A stretch of DNA of 33,933 bases from Clostridia bacterium (lineage in GTDB: Bacteria > Bacillota > Clostridia > UMGS1810): the NCBI GenBank assembly GCA_017397885.1, contig JAFQHQ010000160.1:1-33933 (forward strand), in the 5' to 3' direction. The stretch's first letter is position 1; each line of letters opens with the position of its first letter. The notes under the pieces are model-generated. The model saw only the letters and a list, made by a program, of their open reading frames with translations. It had not been told where the DNA came from and made no database searches. Shown here piece after piece: positions 15,158-23,991 of this stretch. The translations under genes and the position numbers were made by a program.

Positions 15158-16255
15158 TTATTGCTTATCCAAAAGATCAATGGCATAGGTGGCATTTTCC
15201 TCTGCCATTTTTTTGAGTTTTTGATTTGTTTCTTTTAAAAGCTCCTGTCTGTCATCCTTTTGCGACAACACAGTGTCAAAGATTGACATAGCCTTTTTAG
15301 TATCAAAGTTTTCCACATCAACCCAATCGGGCTGGCTGAGCGACTCCATGAACGCACTGACTTTGGGATCATACACAAGTGCCATTGCAGGGATTGCAAG
15401 GGTTGTGGCATAGATCAGCGAATGGAGTCTCATGCCTATGATAAGTTCGGCTTCCGAAAGCACCGAAAACATTTCGGCAACAGAAAGCTCACGATTTATG
15501 ATGTAGGACTTATTTTTCATTTTTTTCATAACCCTTTGGGAAATTTCCATATCTGCAGGATACTGCATGGGAACAAACAGCGGATACACACCGTGAAGCT
15601 CAACCATGTGGTCGCAAACTGTTGCCATTTGCTCATCGAAATTCCCCGACAAGGTTTTGAAATCACGTATGGACACCACGCACAGCTTTGTGCCCTCGGG
15701 AACACCTGCACGGTTTGTGTAGTATCTGCCCGAAAGGGAAACATCGGTATCGATGGTGAAAGCGGGGTCTGCGGTGATGATGATTTCCGGCTTTGTAACA
15801 CCGAGGCTCCTGAGTTCTTCATCGGAGCGGTCATCACGCAGGGTTATGATGTCTACCTTGTTGAGTATTTTTGCGGCAAGCCTGCGGTTGAGCTTTTTGA
15901 CAATGGGTCCTATGCCGTTGGCATAGAGCATTGTTTTCATTCCGCATTTTTTTGCCATGGAAATTATTGCAAGATAATAGAGAATGGATTTACTGCTTGT
16001 TACATCCTGCAAAAGACTTCCCCCGCCAAAAAGGAGCATTTTGGATTTTTTCATCTCTTGCCTTATCTTGTGAAAATTGTATCTGTATAACGATTTTACG
16101 CCATATTCCATTGAGGTTTCTTCGGGCACTTTTGAAAGCACTGTAACATCAAGATTTTTGCGTTTTTTCCGAAGAGTGGCAAGGATAGCATACAAAAGAG
16201 CCTCGTCACCCGAATTTGCAAAACCATGATAACCCGAAATGATTATATCGGACAT
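15158..16255 (-). CDS. csaB: Polysaccharide pyruvyl transferase, CsaB type
   Basis: A 365-residue cytoplasmic enzyme. The N-terminus IIISGYHGFANSGDEALLYA, the LLFGGGSLLQD block and the C-terminal IGMRLHSLIYA are hallmarks of CsaB. It adds pyruvyl ketals from phosphoenolpyruvate to secondary cell wall polymer, creating the anchor that SLH-domain S-layer proteins bind. Its position right after murJ and the DUF5693 gene is a recurrent clostridial arrangement, to my knowledge. Start ATG 16255 behind GGGGATG; 15 bp separate it from the DUF5693 stop. No SLH protein is in this window. Confidence 0.9.
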   Translation of the reverse strand: MSDIIISGYHGFANSGDEALLYAILATLRKKRKNLDVTVLSKVPEETSMEYGVKSLYRYNFHKIRQEMKKSKMLLFGGGSLLQDVTSSKSILYYLAIISMAKKCGMKTMLYANGIGPIVKKLNRRLAAKILNKVDIITLRDDRSDEELRSLGVTKPEIIITADPAFTIDTDVSLSGRYYTNRAGVPEGTKLCVVSIRDFKTLSGNFDEQMATVCDHMVELHGVYPLFVPMQYPADMEISQRVMKKMKNKSYIINRELSVAEMFSVLSEAELIIGMRLHSLIYATTLAIPAMALVYDPKVSAFMESLSQPDWVDVENFDTKKAMSIFDTVLSQKDDRQELLKETNQKLKKMAEENATYAIDLLDKQ

Positions 16256-16270
16256 TGTTTCATCCCCATG

Positions 16271-18310
16271 TCAACTTAAAAATTTTGTTTTTAACTTTTT
16301 GCAGAGCTTAACAACAATAAGATTTGCAACATAGACAAACACGCTTATTACAATACCCACCAGCAAACCGTTTACAACTCTCATGGATATTACCGAATAG
16401 TCGGTGAACACATGGCAGAAGCTGTTTGCAACGGATGCCGCCAGAATTGACGAAGCAATTGCAAGAAGCCATTTTATGAGTTTTATGTCTACATTTTTGG
16501 TGTAATACACAAAAAGCACCAATGCCGGATAGCCAATTAAAAATTCCTTTGTACGCGGTCTTGCCGGGAAAAGAGATGTCATGGTGTTTCTGAGTGCCGA
16601 TTCTAAAGAGCTTATTTCAGACACATTGCCGCTGCGAACAATATAGTACATTCCAATTATACCGATAATTCCGCCAATGAGTACCCAATAGACCTTTATG
16701 TCTGCCATAAGCACTTTTTTGATGTCACCAAGAACATCACTGCGCTCATCCTTTATGAACATAAGATAATAGGCAACTGCCGTGTAGACAACAGGAACAA
16801 GAAGCGAAAGCTTTATGCCTCTGAAAATGAGATTGTTCATGTAGAAATCTATTCCCGAAAGCATTGCCCCCTGTCCGACAGAGCCTGCAAACAAAGATGC
16901 AACCATTGTAACTATGGCGCCCAATGTGAGCGTTGGGGTTGAAAGCTTATCTTTGAAGCACTTTACAAAATAGAGTGTCACAGTGAGAGCAAAGCACGAC
17001 ATGACAACACTGTACACTGTGGGATAGAGCTCGAAGAGTGCCGCCGGCATTTTGAAGGTTGCCAAAAATGCAAGAATCGCCAAAACAATTGCGGCAAGAG
17101 TAAGTTTGAAATTCTTTTTGCCAAATACCATTTCAATCATGAGCAACATACACATAATCATAATTACTGCACAAAGTGCGCCGATTAAAATTCGGTTTGG
17201 ATAATAATCGAAGCTTGGCGGATTAGCATTTATGCTGAAGCCCTCTGCCTCAATTTTTGTTTTGTATTCCTTTACTGCATTAAATGTATATTCTGCACAA
17301 TCCTCATATGAACCTTGACTTGACTGTATTTGAGTTACGTTTACAAAACGAATGTTACGGTCGAGGGTGGAATTGAAATATTGATTGGTTCTGAAAAGAT
17401 AGTGGCTTTCGTCTTCCTGGGTGTTATCATAGGTTTCATAGGAACGAACAACCTTTTTGGAGCCCTTTTCTCCCATAACCGAATTGAAAATCTGTGCATA
17501 GCCAAGTGTTGGCTGATTGGAAAGCTGATTGGTGTTTTCGGTAACAACAAGGGTGAGATTGTTGGAATTGATTATTTCGGATATGCCTTCGACGCATTTT
17601 ACGGCGTTTTTGCTTTCGAATGGATCGCCTGCCTTTTGAATGTTGATATATTTAATGTTATCATATTTTTTTACAAGGCTGTCAATTTTTTTGAGATACC
17701 CGGTTGATGAGAAGGCATTGACTTTGTGCATGAGACAAATATCAAATCCGCGCTTTGACAGTTCGTCAATTGCTTCTTCGTCATAACCCAGGGGAATGTC
17801 CCAAAGTTCTCTTCTGCCGTTTGAAAATACATATATATCCATGGATGCAACATCTTTTATGGTGGTGCAATCATTTTTGGTATAATAAAGAGGAATTGAT
17901 TTTGCAATACGTTCTCTCATGTTTTTCTGTTTAACCATGAGAATGTGACAGTCATTGGTGATTTCGGGACAGCGTTTTGCTATTTCCTCGGCAATGAGCA
18001 TACTTTCGTCATCATATTTGTTGCATAGCACATTGTATCTTATGCAGGTTACGTCGCCCTTTGAAACAAGGTAGTTGATGTCTTCTTCTTTAAGCGAGAC
18101 TGTGTTAACACCAATCTTTTGGTAGCGACTGAGCATTTCGTCAAGCTTTGAATCGGACGTTATGGTGCGAAGATTCTGGTAGAAAACCGAAATGGTAACA
18201 TTTTTGTTGTTTTCTTCATTTGAAATTCTTTGTACAAGAGACGGAACAAGTGCCGCAATTGTCACAATAAGAATAATCCATGCTATGCTTTTTTTTAAAA
18301 AATTTATCAT
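16271..18310 (-). CDS. DUF5693 family membrane protein
   Basis: A 679-residue protein. A single N-terminal span (about 8-26) leads to a large outer region of about 330 residues, including ISVFYQNLRTITSD and GYDEEAIDELSKRGFDICLM. The C-terminal half has roughly nine hydrophobic spans beginning near NRILIGALCAVIMIMCML. This is the DUF5693 layout. The outer region, with a conserved ENT segment, resembles an eroded polysaccharide-deacetylase-like barrel, but I see no clear active site. It has no proven function; its place between murJ and csaB suggests export or assembly of a wall polymer. ATG 18310 overlaps the murJ stop as ATGA, with AAGGA upstream. A longer reading to 18454 lies inside murJ and is rejected. 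Confidence 0.75.
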   Translation of the reverse strand: MINFLKKSIAWIILIVTIAALVPSLVQRISNEENNKNVTISVFYQNLRTITSDSKLDEMLSRYQKIGVNTVSLKEEDINYLVSKGDVTCIRYNVLCNKYDDESMLIAEEIAKRCPEITNDCHILMVKQKNMRERIAKSIPLYYTKNDCTTIKDVASMDIYVFSNGRRELWDIPLGYDEEAIDELSKRGFDICLMHKVNAFSSTGYLKKIDSLVKKYDNIKYINIQKAGDPFESKNAVKCVEGISEIINSNNLTLVVTENTNQLSNQPTLGYAQIFNSVMGEKGSKKVVRSYETYDNTQEDESHYLFRTNQYFNSTLDRNIRFVNVTQIQSSQGSYEDCAEYTFNAVKEYKTKIEAEGFSINANPPSFDYYPNRILIGALCAVIMIMCMLLMIEMVFGKKNFKLTLAAIVLAILAFLATFKMPAALFELYPTVYSVVMSCFALTVTLYFVKCFKDKLSTPTLTLGAIVTMVASLFAGSVGQGAMLSGIDFYMNNLIFRGIKLSLLVPVVYTAVAYYLMFIKDERSDVLGDIKKVLMADIKVYWVLIGGIIGIIGMYYIVRSGNVSEISSLESALRNTMTSLFPARPRTKEFLIGYPALVLFVYYTKNVDIKLIKWLLAIASSILAASVANSFCHVFTDYSVISMRVVNGLLVGIVISVFVYVANLIVVKLCKKLKTKFLS

Positions 18311-19818
18311 GCCGTTTGATTCCTTTCTTTTCTGATGAGATGTCGGAGTACCCCTGTGATGGCAAGCATCACAACATATACAACCCCACAGACTCCAACA
18401 CTCAAAACAAAGCTTATTTTTCCGTGGGTAAGAGCCGGGAAGAACGAATTGCAAAGTACATATACCAAAAATGCCGCCACACCGGACACTATTATTTTTG
18501 CAATATATGCAAGAAGTGATTTTTTCCAGTAGGAGCCCACAACGGATTTAATTCCGATTGAAATTGCAACGGCATATACCGTAAGCCATGCAGATGTTGA
18601 AATTGCCATGAGCTGTGCATGAGAAAGAGCAAAGCTTTGAGGCACAAAGGTTTTTATGAGGAAATTGCTGAGTGCATTTAGTGCAATCACGGCAATTGTA
18701 CCTATAACTGTGTATTTGTATTTACCTGCCAGATACAAAATTTTGTTGAACAGTTCCTGGCAGACATAGCCGAGAATGCCCAGCGAATAGATGAAGAATA
18801 TGGAAGCCACGGCTTCTGTGGATTCGTGTGTGAATGAACCCCGTTCATATACAAGGGCAATGATGTCTTTTCCGAAAAGAGCGCCAACCAGCAAAAACGG
18901 AAGAAAAATTGCACACATTACCGTGATGATATATTGCAGAATATCGTTAACATATTCTTTATTTCCCTCTTCATAATTTTTTGAAATTGAGGGAAATATA
19001 ACAGTGGACATTGCCACAACAAAAACACTTGCAACGGTAACGAAAAGGTTTGAAGCATAATTGAGTGTTGAAATCATGCCTTCCTGAGAGCTTACGAATG
19101 CACGGTCTGTGTAGAAACAAAGCTGGAACATCATGTTTGATATGAATATCCATATGATTTCGGGGTTTTTATCTCCCGATTTAAGCTTTTCGGATTTTGC
19201 CGCAAAAAACGAATATTTTTTCTTGTAGAAACTCGGAAGAAGTATGAGAATCTGCAAAAACCATCCCACAGTGGTTATTGCACCAACTGCCAGCGGGGAA
19301 AGTTCAAACAGCATTGCCGCAAGAATAATAAGCACGTTAAAGGGCAAGCTCATAACAGATGTTATGAAAAAAGCTTTTTCGTTTTGGAGTATGCCCGAAA
19401 TGATGTAGCCGACAATTACAAAGCTCATGGACGGAATCATCACATACATCATGTGGATTGCAAGCTCAAGGTCGCCACCCGATATGCCGGGAAGAATTAC
19501 CGACACTATTGGTTTGGCAAGAAGGGCAACAACTGCCATTGCCCCAAGCAACCACAGCATGCTTTTTTGAAGAAATCGGGATGCATATTCCCTTTCTCTG
19601 CCATGGTTTTCGGTTTTGTTGATGTTTTTTATGACCAGGGTGGAAAGCGCAACACCTATGCCGGTGAAGATAAGGTTAACAAGTCCGAACACCTGAAAAT
19701 ATATGTCACCGCCAACCTCGCTTGTGCCGAACATTCCGGCAAAAACCATGTCCCGGTAAAAACCGACACCCTTGGCAAGAATTATTCCTAATACAACCAT
19801 AAAATATGCATTACCCAT
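18307..19818 (-). CDS. murJ: Lipid II flippase, MurJ/MviN family
   Basis: A 503-residue integral membrane protein of the MOP superfamily, with about 13-14 predicted spans. Recognisable parts are the first helix with GVGFYRDMVFAGMFGTSEVG, the segment FFITSVMSLPFNVLIILAAM and FVSSQEGMISTLNYASNLF in the central region. MurJ flips undecaprenyl-linked peptidoglycan precursor across the membrane. Clostridia often have several MurJ-like proteins, so this one may move a secondary wall polymer precursor, which the downstream csaB would favour (inference). Start ATG 19818 behind AAGGAG (19830-19835). First gene of a four-gene operon with a promoter at 19902-19930. Confidence 0.85.
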   Translation of the reverse strand: MGNAYFMVVLGIILAKGVGFYRDMVFAGMFGTSEVGGDIYFQVFGLVNLIFTGIGVALSTLVIKNINKTENHGREREYASRFLQKSMLWLLGAMAVVALLAKPIVSVILPGISGGDLELAIHMMYVMIPSMSFVIVGYIISGILQNEKAFFITSVMSLPFNVLIILAAMLFELSPLAVGAITTVGWFLQILILLPSFYKKKYSFFAAKSEKLKSGDKNPEIIWIFISNMMFQLCFYTDRAFVSSQEGMISTLNYASNLFVTVASVFVVAMSTVIFPSISKNYEEGNKEYVNDILQYIITVMCAIFLPFLLVGALFGKDIIALVYERGSFTHESTEAVASIFFIYSLGILGYVCQELFNKILYLAGKYKYTVIGTIAVIALNALSNFLIKTFVPQSFALSHAQLMAISTSAWLTVYAVAISIGIKSVVGSYWKKSLLAYIAKIIVSGVAAFLVYVLCNSFFPALTHGKISFVLSVGVCGVVYVVMLAITGVLRHLIRKERNQTA

Positions 19819-19901
19819 TATAGCCTGCTCCTTGTTTTTTGTTAGTCAGCCTTTGCAATCTTTAATTACTGCAAAGAAAAAATATTTGCGCATACATAAT
19901 T

Positions 19902-19930
19902 ATTTTATACCATATTAAAATATTAGTCAA
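19902..19930 (-). promoter_or_regulatory. Promoter for the murJ operon
   Basis: On the minus strand TTGACT (19925-19930) and TAAAAT (19902-19907) are 17 nt apart. The 276-bp gap to the divergent glycosidase gene holds this and the plus-strand promoter at 19988; I see nothing else in it. Confidence 0.55.
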
Positions 19931-19987
19931 CTGTTTTGTTTAATTTTGAAAATATTTTAAATACCCTTTACAAATTGATGTCAGAAG

Positions 19988-20016
19988 TTGAATTTGAATT
20001 TTTAGTATGATAAAAT
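19988..20016 (+). promoter_or_regulatory. Promoter for the phosphodiester glycosidase gene
   Basis: TTGAAT (19988-19993) and TAAAAT (20011-20016) are 17 nt apart, about 80 bp ahead of the ATG at 20095. The two divergent promoters face away from each other, with -35 boxes 57 bp apart, so a shared regulator is possible. Confidence 0.55.
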
Positions 20017-20094
20017 GATTACAGTGATATTTCAGGCAATTTATAAAACACTCAAAATCATTGCTGAAACCAACAAAACCGAAAGGATGAGATT

Positions 20095-22788
20095 ATGAAA
20101 AGAATTATCGTATTATTGTTGATTTTTGTGCTGTGCATACCCTGCATAAGCATATATTCCGCGCCCATATATTCATATGAAGATACTGTTCCGATTGCGC
20201 GCGGAATTACCCTTACTCGGGTGAAAGATTTTTACGCAGACCATCTTCTTACCTATTCGGTGATAAAAGCCGATCTTTCGGACGGAGCAAATTCGTTGAA
20301 ACTGCTCACTCCGGAAGGCGGAATCGACACCTTTGCAACGGTTGCAAATCTTGCAAAAACCGAAAAGGACACCGTTGCCGCTCTAAACGCAGACTTTTTT
20401 TCACTTTACAAAGGTTCGAAGGGATTTTCCCTTGGAATTGAAATAAAAGACGGTGAGCTTTTGCAATCACCAATAAATCCCACAACCATGGCAACCGTGG
20501 CATATGATGACAGTCTTCTTTCCATGTCATATTTAGATTTTCACATTATGGCAGTTGCTCCCAACTGGCAGTACAACGAAATCAGACACCTCAACAAGCA
20601 CACATCATATTACGGTGATATTCTGATGTATACAAGCGACTTTAACGGCGGATACTCCCCTGCCCCCGGAGGAGTTGTTGTGGAGGTTGTTGTTGAAGAC
20701 GGGAAAATCAAGGAATTTCGCAGAAATATGCCCCCTGTAAAAATCCCCGAAAACGGCTGTGTTCTTGTTGTTTCGGAAGGGGTTAACATGTTTCTTGCAA
20801 ACAACTTTAATGTTGGTGACGAAATCAAGTTTGACTATTATATAACTCCCGACATATCCGATGCCGAAGCGGCTTTCGGCGGAGGAGCAATGCTTGTTTC
20901 AAACGGGAATGTTGTTAAAAACTTCTCCCATGTCATTTCGGGAACTCACCCGAGAAGCGCCATCGGTGTTGACAAGTCAGGCAAAATTGCCTATCTTGTG
21001 GCTGTTGACGGCAGACAAAGCACCAGCCGAGGAATGAGTATGTCTGAAATGGCAAATCTCATGGCATCTCTCGGATGCTACAATGCAGTAAACCTTGATG
21101 GCGGCGGTTCCACAAGCATGGTTGCTTCTACTTCGTGGGACAAAAATCTCACCACCGTAAATTCGCCCAGCGAAACCAGAAAGGTTTCGAATGCTGTGGG
21201 AATTATAAGCGAATTCGGAGATTCTTCTCCCTCGTCGGTTTTGGTGAAAGGCGACAGAGACGTGGTTTTTGTGGGTGATTATATAAAAATATCGACATCT
21301 GTTTTAAACAGCAACATGCACCCCCTCGACAAAAGTGCAACCCTTTGGTCAGATCACGGAACTTTTATGGGCGAATATTTCAGCCCTGCTGTAAGCGGCA
21401 CGGTAACGGTTAATGCTTCGTGCGATGAAGCGTACGGAAGCGCAGATTTTTATGCAATTGACAAAATTGCCGGAATAAACCTGAAAAACTACATTCAGAT
21501 TCCCATTGGCGGTACGGCAAACCTCGGAATTACGGTGTTTGACAGCGAAGGACGCAATGTCGCGGTTGAAAACACTTCAAAATTTCACATTACTTCTTCC
21601 GATTCTTCGGTTGTCTCGGTGAACGGTCAGACCCTTACCGGACATAAAAACGGCAGTGCAATAATCACCGTTTCGAAAGACGGTGCAACAAGTTATGCAT
21701 CGGTTAACGTGGGAAGCGGCGGAAAAAGTGTTACCAACTCCTTTGACAAACTTGAAGGAAGCTTTGTTTCCTATCCGTCATATGTTGACGGAAGTGTTGA
21801 AGTAAGCAGTGAAAGATCGGTTTCAAACGGTGCATCAATTCAGCTTTGTTATGATTTTTCAACGGATAATGCCGAATCAAAAGCGGCATATTATGCCCTT
21901 TCTCCCAAAATTAAGCTTGACAATTCTTGCAACGATATCTCTGTTAAAGTGTTTTCCCCGGGTGCGTTCAACCATTCTGTAAGAGCTCAGTTTACCGACG
22001 GGAACGGTGATGTGTTCAGGGTTAAGATGTGCGAAAACCTCTCCGGCGGAGAGTGGACAAGCATTGTTGCATCAATCCCCGCAAAAGCGGCGCGCCCCAT
22101 AACCCTTGACCGAATATACGCACTCTACACAGACGGCGAAGCCAAAGACAGCGGATGTATTTATCTTGATGATTTGTCCTACACTGTTGCCTCGGGCGAT
22201 TCGAAAAAATTTATTGCAGCACCTCTGAATGTTTATGAAACAGCAAATTTCCCGTCTTCATCTCCCACATTCAGAATAGGTTCACGCTCATTTGCTCAAA
22301 AAACACTTCTCACAACACTTGTCGACACAAAAATGGCACAAGCCGTAAACGGTGCATCCACTTCAATGCTTCTTGGAAACACCTCACCCTTCAGCAAAAA
22401 AGAAGACAGCCACGCAATTTACATTACCCTTGACACTTCAAAGGGCGGCATAAAAGCCACAAATTCATCACAGTGGAATTCTCTTGCAAATGCAATTGCC
22501 TATACAAAGAAAGAAAATGTGTTCATCATCTCGGACTATTCTCTCTTCGGAAACGATGCATTTGAAAACTCGGTGATTATGGATTATCTGGCATCACTCT
22601 ACAAAAACATTTATGTAATTACCGGCGGTGACCGCAACACCTATACAAACATTGGCGGCGTGAGCTATTTCACACTGGCAAACACCGAAAAAGAAGAACT
22701 CTCGGCAGACAGAGTGAACAACTATTCATATTTGGAATTTTCACTTTCGGGAAAACCTACTTTCAGATGGGTTAAGCTTTTTAAATAA
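20095..22788 (+). CDS. Secreted multidomain phosphodiester glycosidase (NAGPA-like)
   Basis: An 897-residue exported protein with a signal peptide (MKRIIVLLLIFVLCIP, cleavage near residue 23). Residues about 90-370 are the phosphodiester glycosidase domain related to mammalian GlcNAc-1-phosphodiester N-acetylglucosaminidase: LNADFFSL (98-104), HPRSAIG (285-291), VAVDGR and NLDGGGSTSM (333-342). A region at about 470-545 is a Big_2-like immunoglobulin fold. About 550-700 looks like a beta-sandwich carbohydrate-binding domain ending in IYLDDLSYTV. The last 190 residues are unassigned. Bacterial members remove GlcNAc from phosphodiester-linked sugars such as modified teichoic acids, so the wall is a likely target. 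Start ATG after AAAGGATGAG. It is divergent from the murJ-csaB operon. Confidence 0.85.
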   Translation: MKRIIVLLLIFVLCIPCISIYSAPIYSYEDTVPIARGITLTRVKDFYADHLLTYSVIKADLSDGANSLKLLTPEGGIDTFATVANLAKTEKDTVAALNADFFSLYKGSKGFSLGIEIKDGELLQSPINPTTMATVAYDDSLLSMSYLDFHIMAVAPNWQYNEIRHLNKHTSYYGDILMYTSDFNGGYSPAPGGVVVEVVVEDGKIKEFRRNMPPVKIPENGCVLVVSEGVNMFLANNFNVGDEIKFDYYITPDISDAEAAFGGGAMLVSNGNVVKNFSHVISGTHPRSAIGVDKSGKIAYLVAVDGRQSTSRGMSMSEMANLMASLGCYNAVNLDGGGSTSMVASTSWDKNLTTVNSPSETRKVSNAVGIISEFGDSSPSSVLVKGDRDVVFVGDYIKISTSVLNSNMHPLDKSATLWSDHGTFMGEYFSPAVSGTVTVNASCDEAYGSADFYAIDKIAGINLKNYIQIPIGGTANLGITVFDSEGRNVAVENTSKFHITSSDSSVVSVNGQTLTGHKNGSAIITVSKDGATSYASVNVGSGGKSVTNSFDKLEGSFVSYPSYVDGSVEVSSERSVSNGASIQLCYDFSTDNAESKAAYYALSPKIKLDNSCNDISVKVFSPGAFNHSVRAQFTDGNGDVFRVKMCENLSGGEWTSIVASIPAKAARPITLDRIYALYTDGEAKDSGCIYLDDLSYTVASGDSKKFIAAPLNVYETANFPSSSPTFRIGSRSFAQKTLLTTLVDTKMAQAVNGASTSMLLGNTSPFSKKEDSHAIYITLDTSKGGIKATNSSQWNSLANAIAYTKKENVFIISDYSLFGNDAFENSVIMDYLASLYKNIYVITGGDRNTYTNIGGVSYFTLANTEKEELSADRVNNYSYLEFSLSGKPTFRWVKLFK

Positions 22789-22800
22789 ACCATTCATACA

Positions 22801-22832
22801 AAAAAACAGAGCCGCATCGGCTCTGTTTTTTA
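22801..22832. terminator. Bidirectional intrinsic terminator
   Basis: A stem of A-rich plus ACAGAGCCG (22801-22814) against CGGCTCTGTTTTT (22818-22830) has a three-base loop. It carries T-runs in both directions and lies between two convergent genes. Confidence 0.9.
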
Positions 22833-22845
22833 TTAATATTGTTTA

Positions 22846-23277
22846 TTATTCGTCATCGTCACAACCGTTGCAACCTTCACAGTCGCCGTCGCAGTCAAAA
22901 TCTACATCAAATTCTTCGCCGCATTCGGGACATGTAACGGGCTTGTCTGTATCGAAGAAATCTTCGTCAAGACAAACTTCGCAACCGCACTTTGGACATT
23001 CGATTTCATAATATTCGAAATCGTCAAAATCGTCATCGTCTTCATAATCTTCTTCATCGGAAAGCTCTTCTTCGATAACAGCCAGATCATCATCAATGAG
23101 ATCTACCTGCTGAGCAAGTTCTTCCTGATAGTCAGCCATATCATCGATGGAAACATTGATTTCGTCCAAAACATTGATGATTCCTTCGAATACTCTGCCG
23201 TACTCGGACTCGGGATCAATATTCATGCCGTCAATGAGGCCTTTAAGATATGAAAGCTGGTTTGAAATATTTTCCAT
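22846..23277 (-). CDS. CD1247 N-terminal domain protein with zinc ribbon and Cys-rich tail
   Basis: A 143-residue acidic protein. The start is ATG 23277 after AAAGGATAG; an upstream reading to 23301 lacks support. The N-terminal helical part (LSYLKGLIDGMNI, then VLDEINVSIDDM) matches the clostridial CD1247 N-terminal domain. An Asp/Glu-rich linker (about 72-88) leads to a zinc ribbon with CPKC (Cys94, Cys97) and CPEC (Cys116, Cys119). After it comes an extra tail with four cysteines, C-x3-C-x2-C-x2-C (129-139). The function is unknown. Its place right after efp recurs in Clostridia, so a translation-related role is often guessed. The 38-bp gap suggests co-transcription with efp. Confidence 0.8.
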   Translation of the reverse strand: MENISNQLSYLKGLIDGMNIDPESEYGRVFEGIINVLDEINVSIDDMADYQEELAQQVDLIDDDLAVIEEELSDEEDYEDDDDFDDFEYYEIECPKCGCEVCLDEDFFDTDKPVTCPECGEEFDVDFDCDGDCEGCNGCDDDE

Positions 23278-23315
23278 GTAAACTATCCTTTCGTAGTGCA
23301 AAGCACTGCAATAAA

Positions 23316-23873
23316 TTAAACTCTTTCCATGTATTCGCCGGTTCTTGTGTCAACTCTGATCATATCGCCGATGTCAACAAAGAGGGGAACCATAATCTGA
23401 GCACCTGTTTCAAGAGTAGCGGGTTTTGTAGCACCTGTTGATGTGTCGCCTTTGAAACCGGGTTCTGTTTCGGTAACTTCGAGTTCAACAAATGTGGGGG
23501 GTTCAACACCGAACACACTGCCCTTGTAGGAAAGAACTTTAACAACCATGTTCTCTTTTACAAATTTGAGAGAATCACCGAGCTGATCTGCACTGAGGGG
23601 CATCTGTTCGTAGGATTCCTGATCCATGAAGTAGAAGAGATCTCCATCGGAGTAGAGATATTCATAATCCTTTCTTTCTATGTGAGCCTTGGGCATTTTT
23701 TCTGTGGGTCTGAAAGTTTTTTCAACAACGCCGCCTGTGATAACGTTTTTGAGCTTTGTTCTTACAAAAGCTGCGCCTTTACCGGGTTTAACGTGCTGAA
23801 ATTCAACAATCTGGAATACGTTTCCTTCGAGTTCGAAAGTTACGCCGTTTCTGAATTCACCTGCTGATATCAT
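23316..23873 (-). CDS. efp: Translation elongation factor P
   Basis: A 185-residue protein, exactly the EF-P length. EF-P binds between the P and E sites and relieves ribosome stalling at consecutive prolines. The KOW-like domain I carries the modified loop KPGKGAAF, with Lys32 at the tip as in Bacillus subtilis, where it is 5-aminopentanolylated. Domains II and III follow, including [12 protein letters not shown] and the C-terminal [15 protein letters not shown] start at ATG 23873, preceded by GGAGG; a longer frame to 23927 runs through the promoter. It is first in a two-gene operon with the CD1247-type gene. Confidence 0.97.
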   Translation of the reverse strand: MISAGEFRNGVTFELEGNVFQIVEFQHVKPGKGAAFVRTKLKNVITGGVVEKTFRPTEKMPKAHIERKDYEYLYSDGDLFYFMDQESYEQMPLSADQLGDSLKFVKENMVVKVLSYKGSVFGVEPPTFVELEVTETEPGFKGDTSTGATKPATLETGAQIMVPLFVDIGDMIRVDTRTGEYMERV

Positions 23874-23906
23874 AATTAATACCTCCAAAATTTCATATAT
23901 ACCAAT

Positions 23907-23935
23907 ATTATAACTTACAACACTCAATATTGCAA
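23907..23935 (-). promoter_or_regulatory. Sigma-A-type promoter for efp
   Basis: On the minus strand TTGCAA (23930-23935) and a consensus TATAAT (23907-23912) are separated by exactly 17 nt, about 35 bp before the ATG. Confidence 0.75.
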
Positions 23936-23991
23936 GTATTTTTTATTATTTTATACCAAAAATATACAAAATCAGCATATTTTTGTGGATT

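Noticed and set aside
15422-16090. Plus-strand open frame of 222 codons
   Set aside because: It is antisense to csaB and has no ribosome site or recognisable motif.
18311-18454. N-terminal extension of the DUF5693 protein
   Set aside because: It would overlap murJ by about 150 bp and lacks a signal or ribosome site; ATG 18310 is coupled to the murJ stop.
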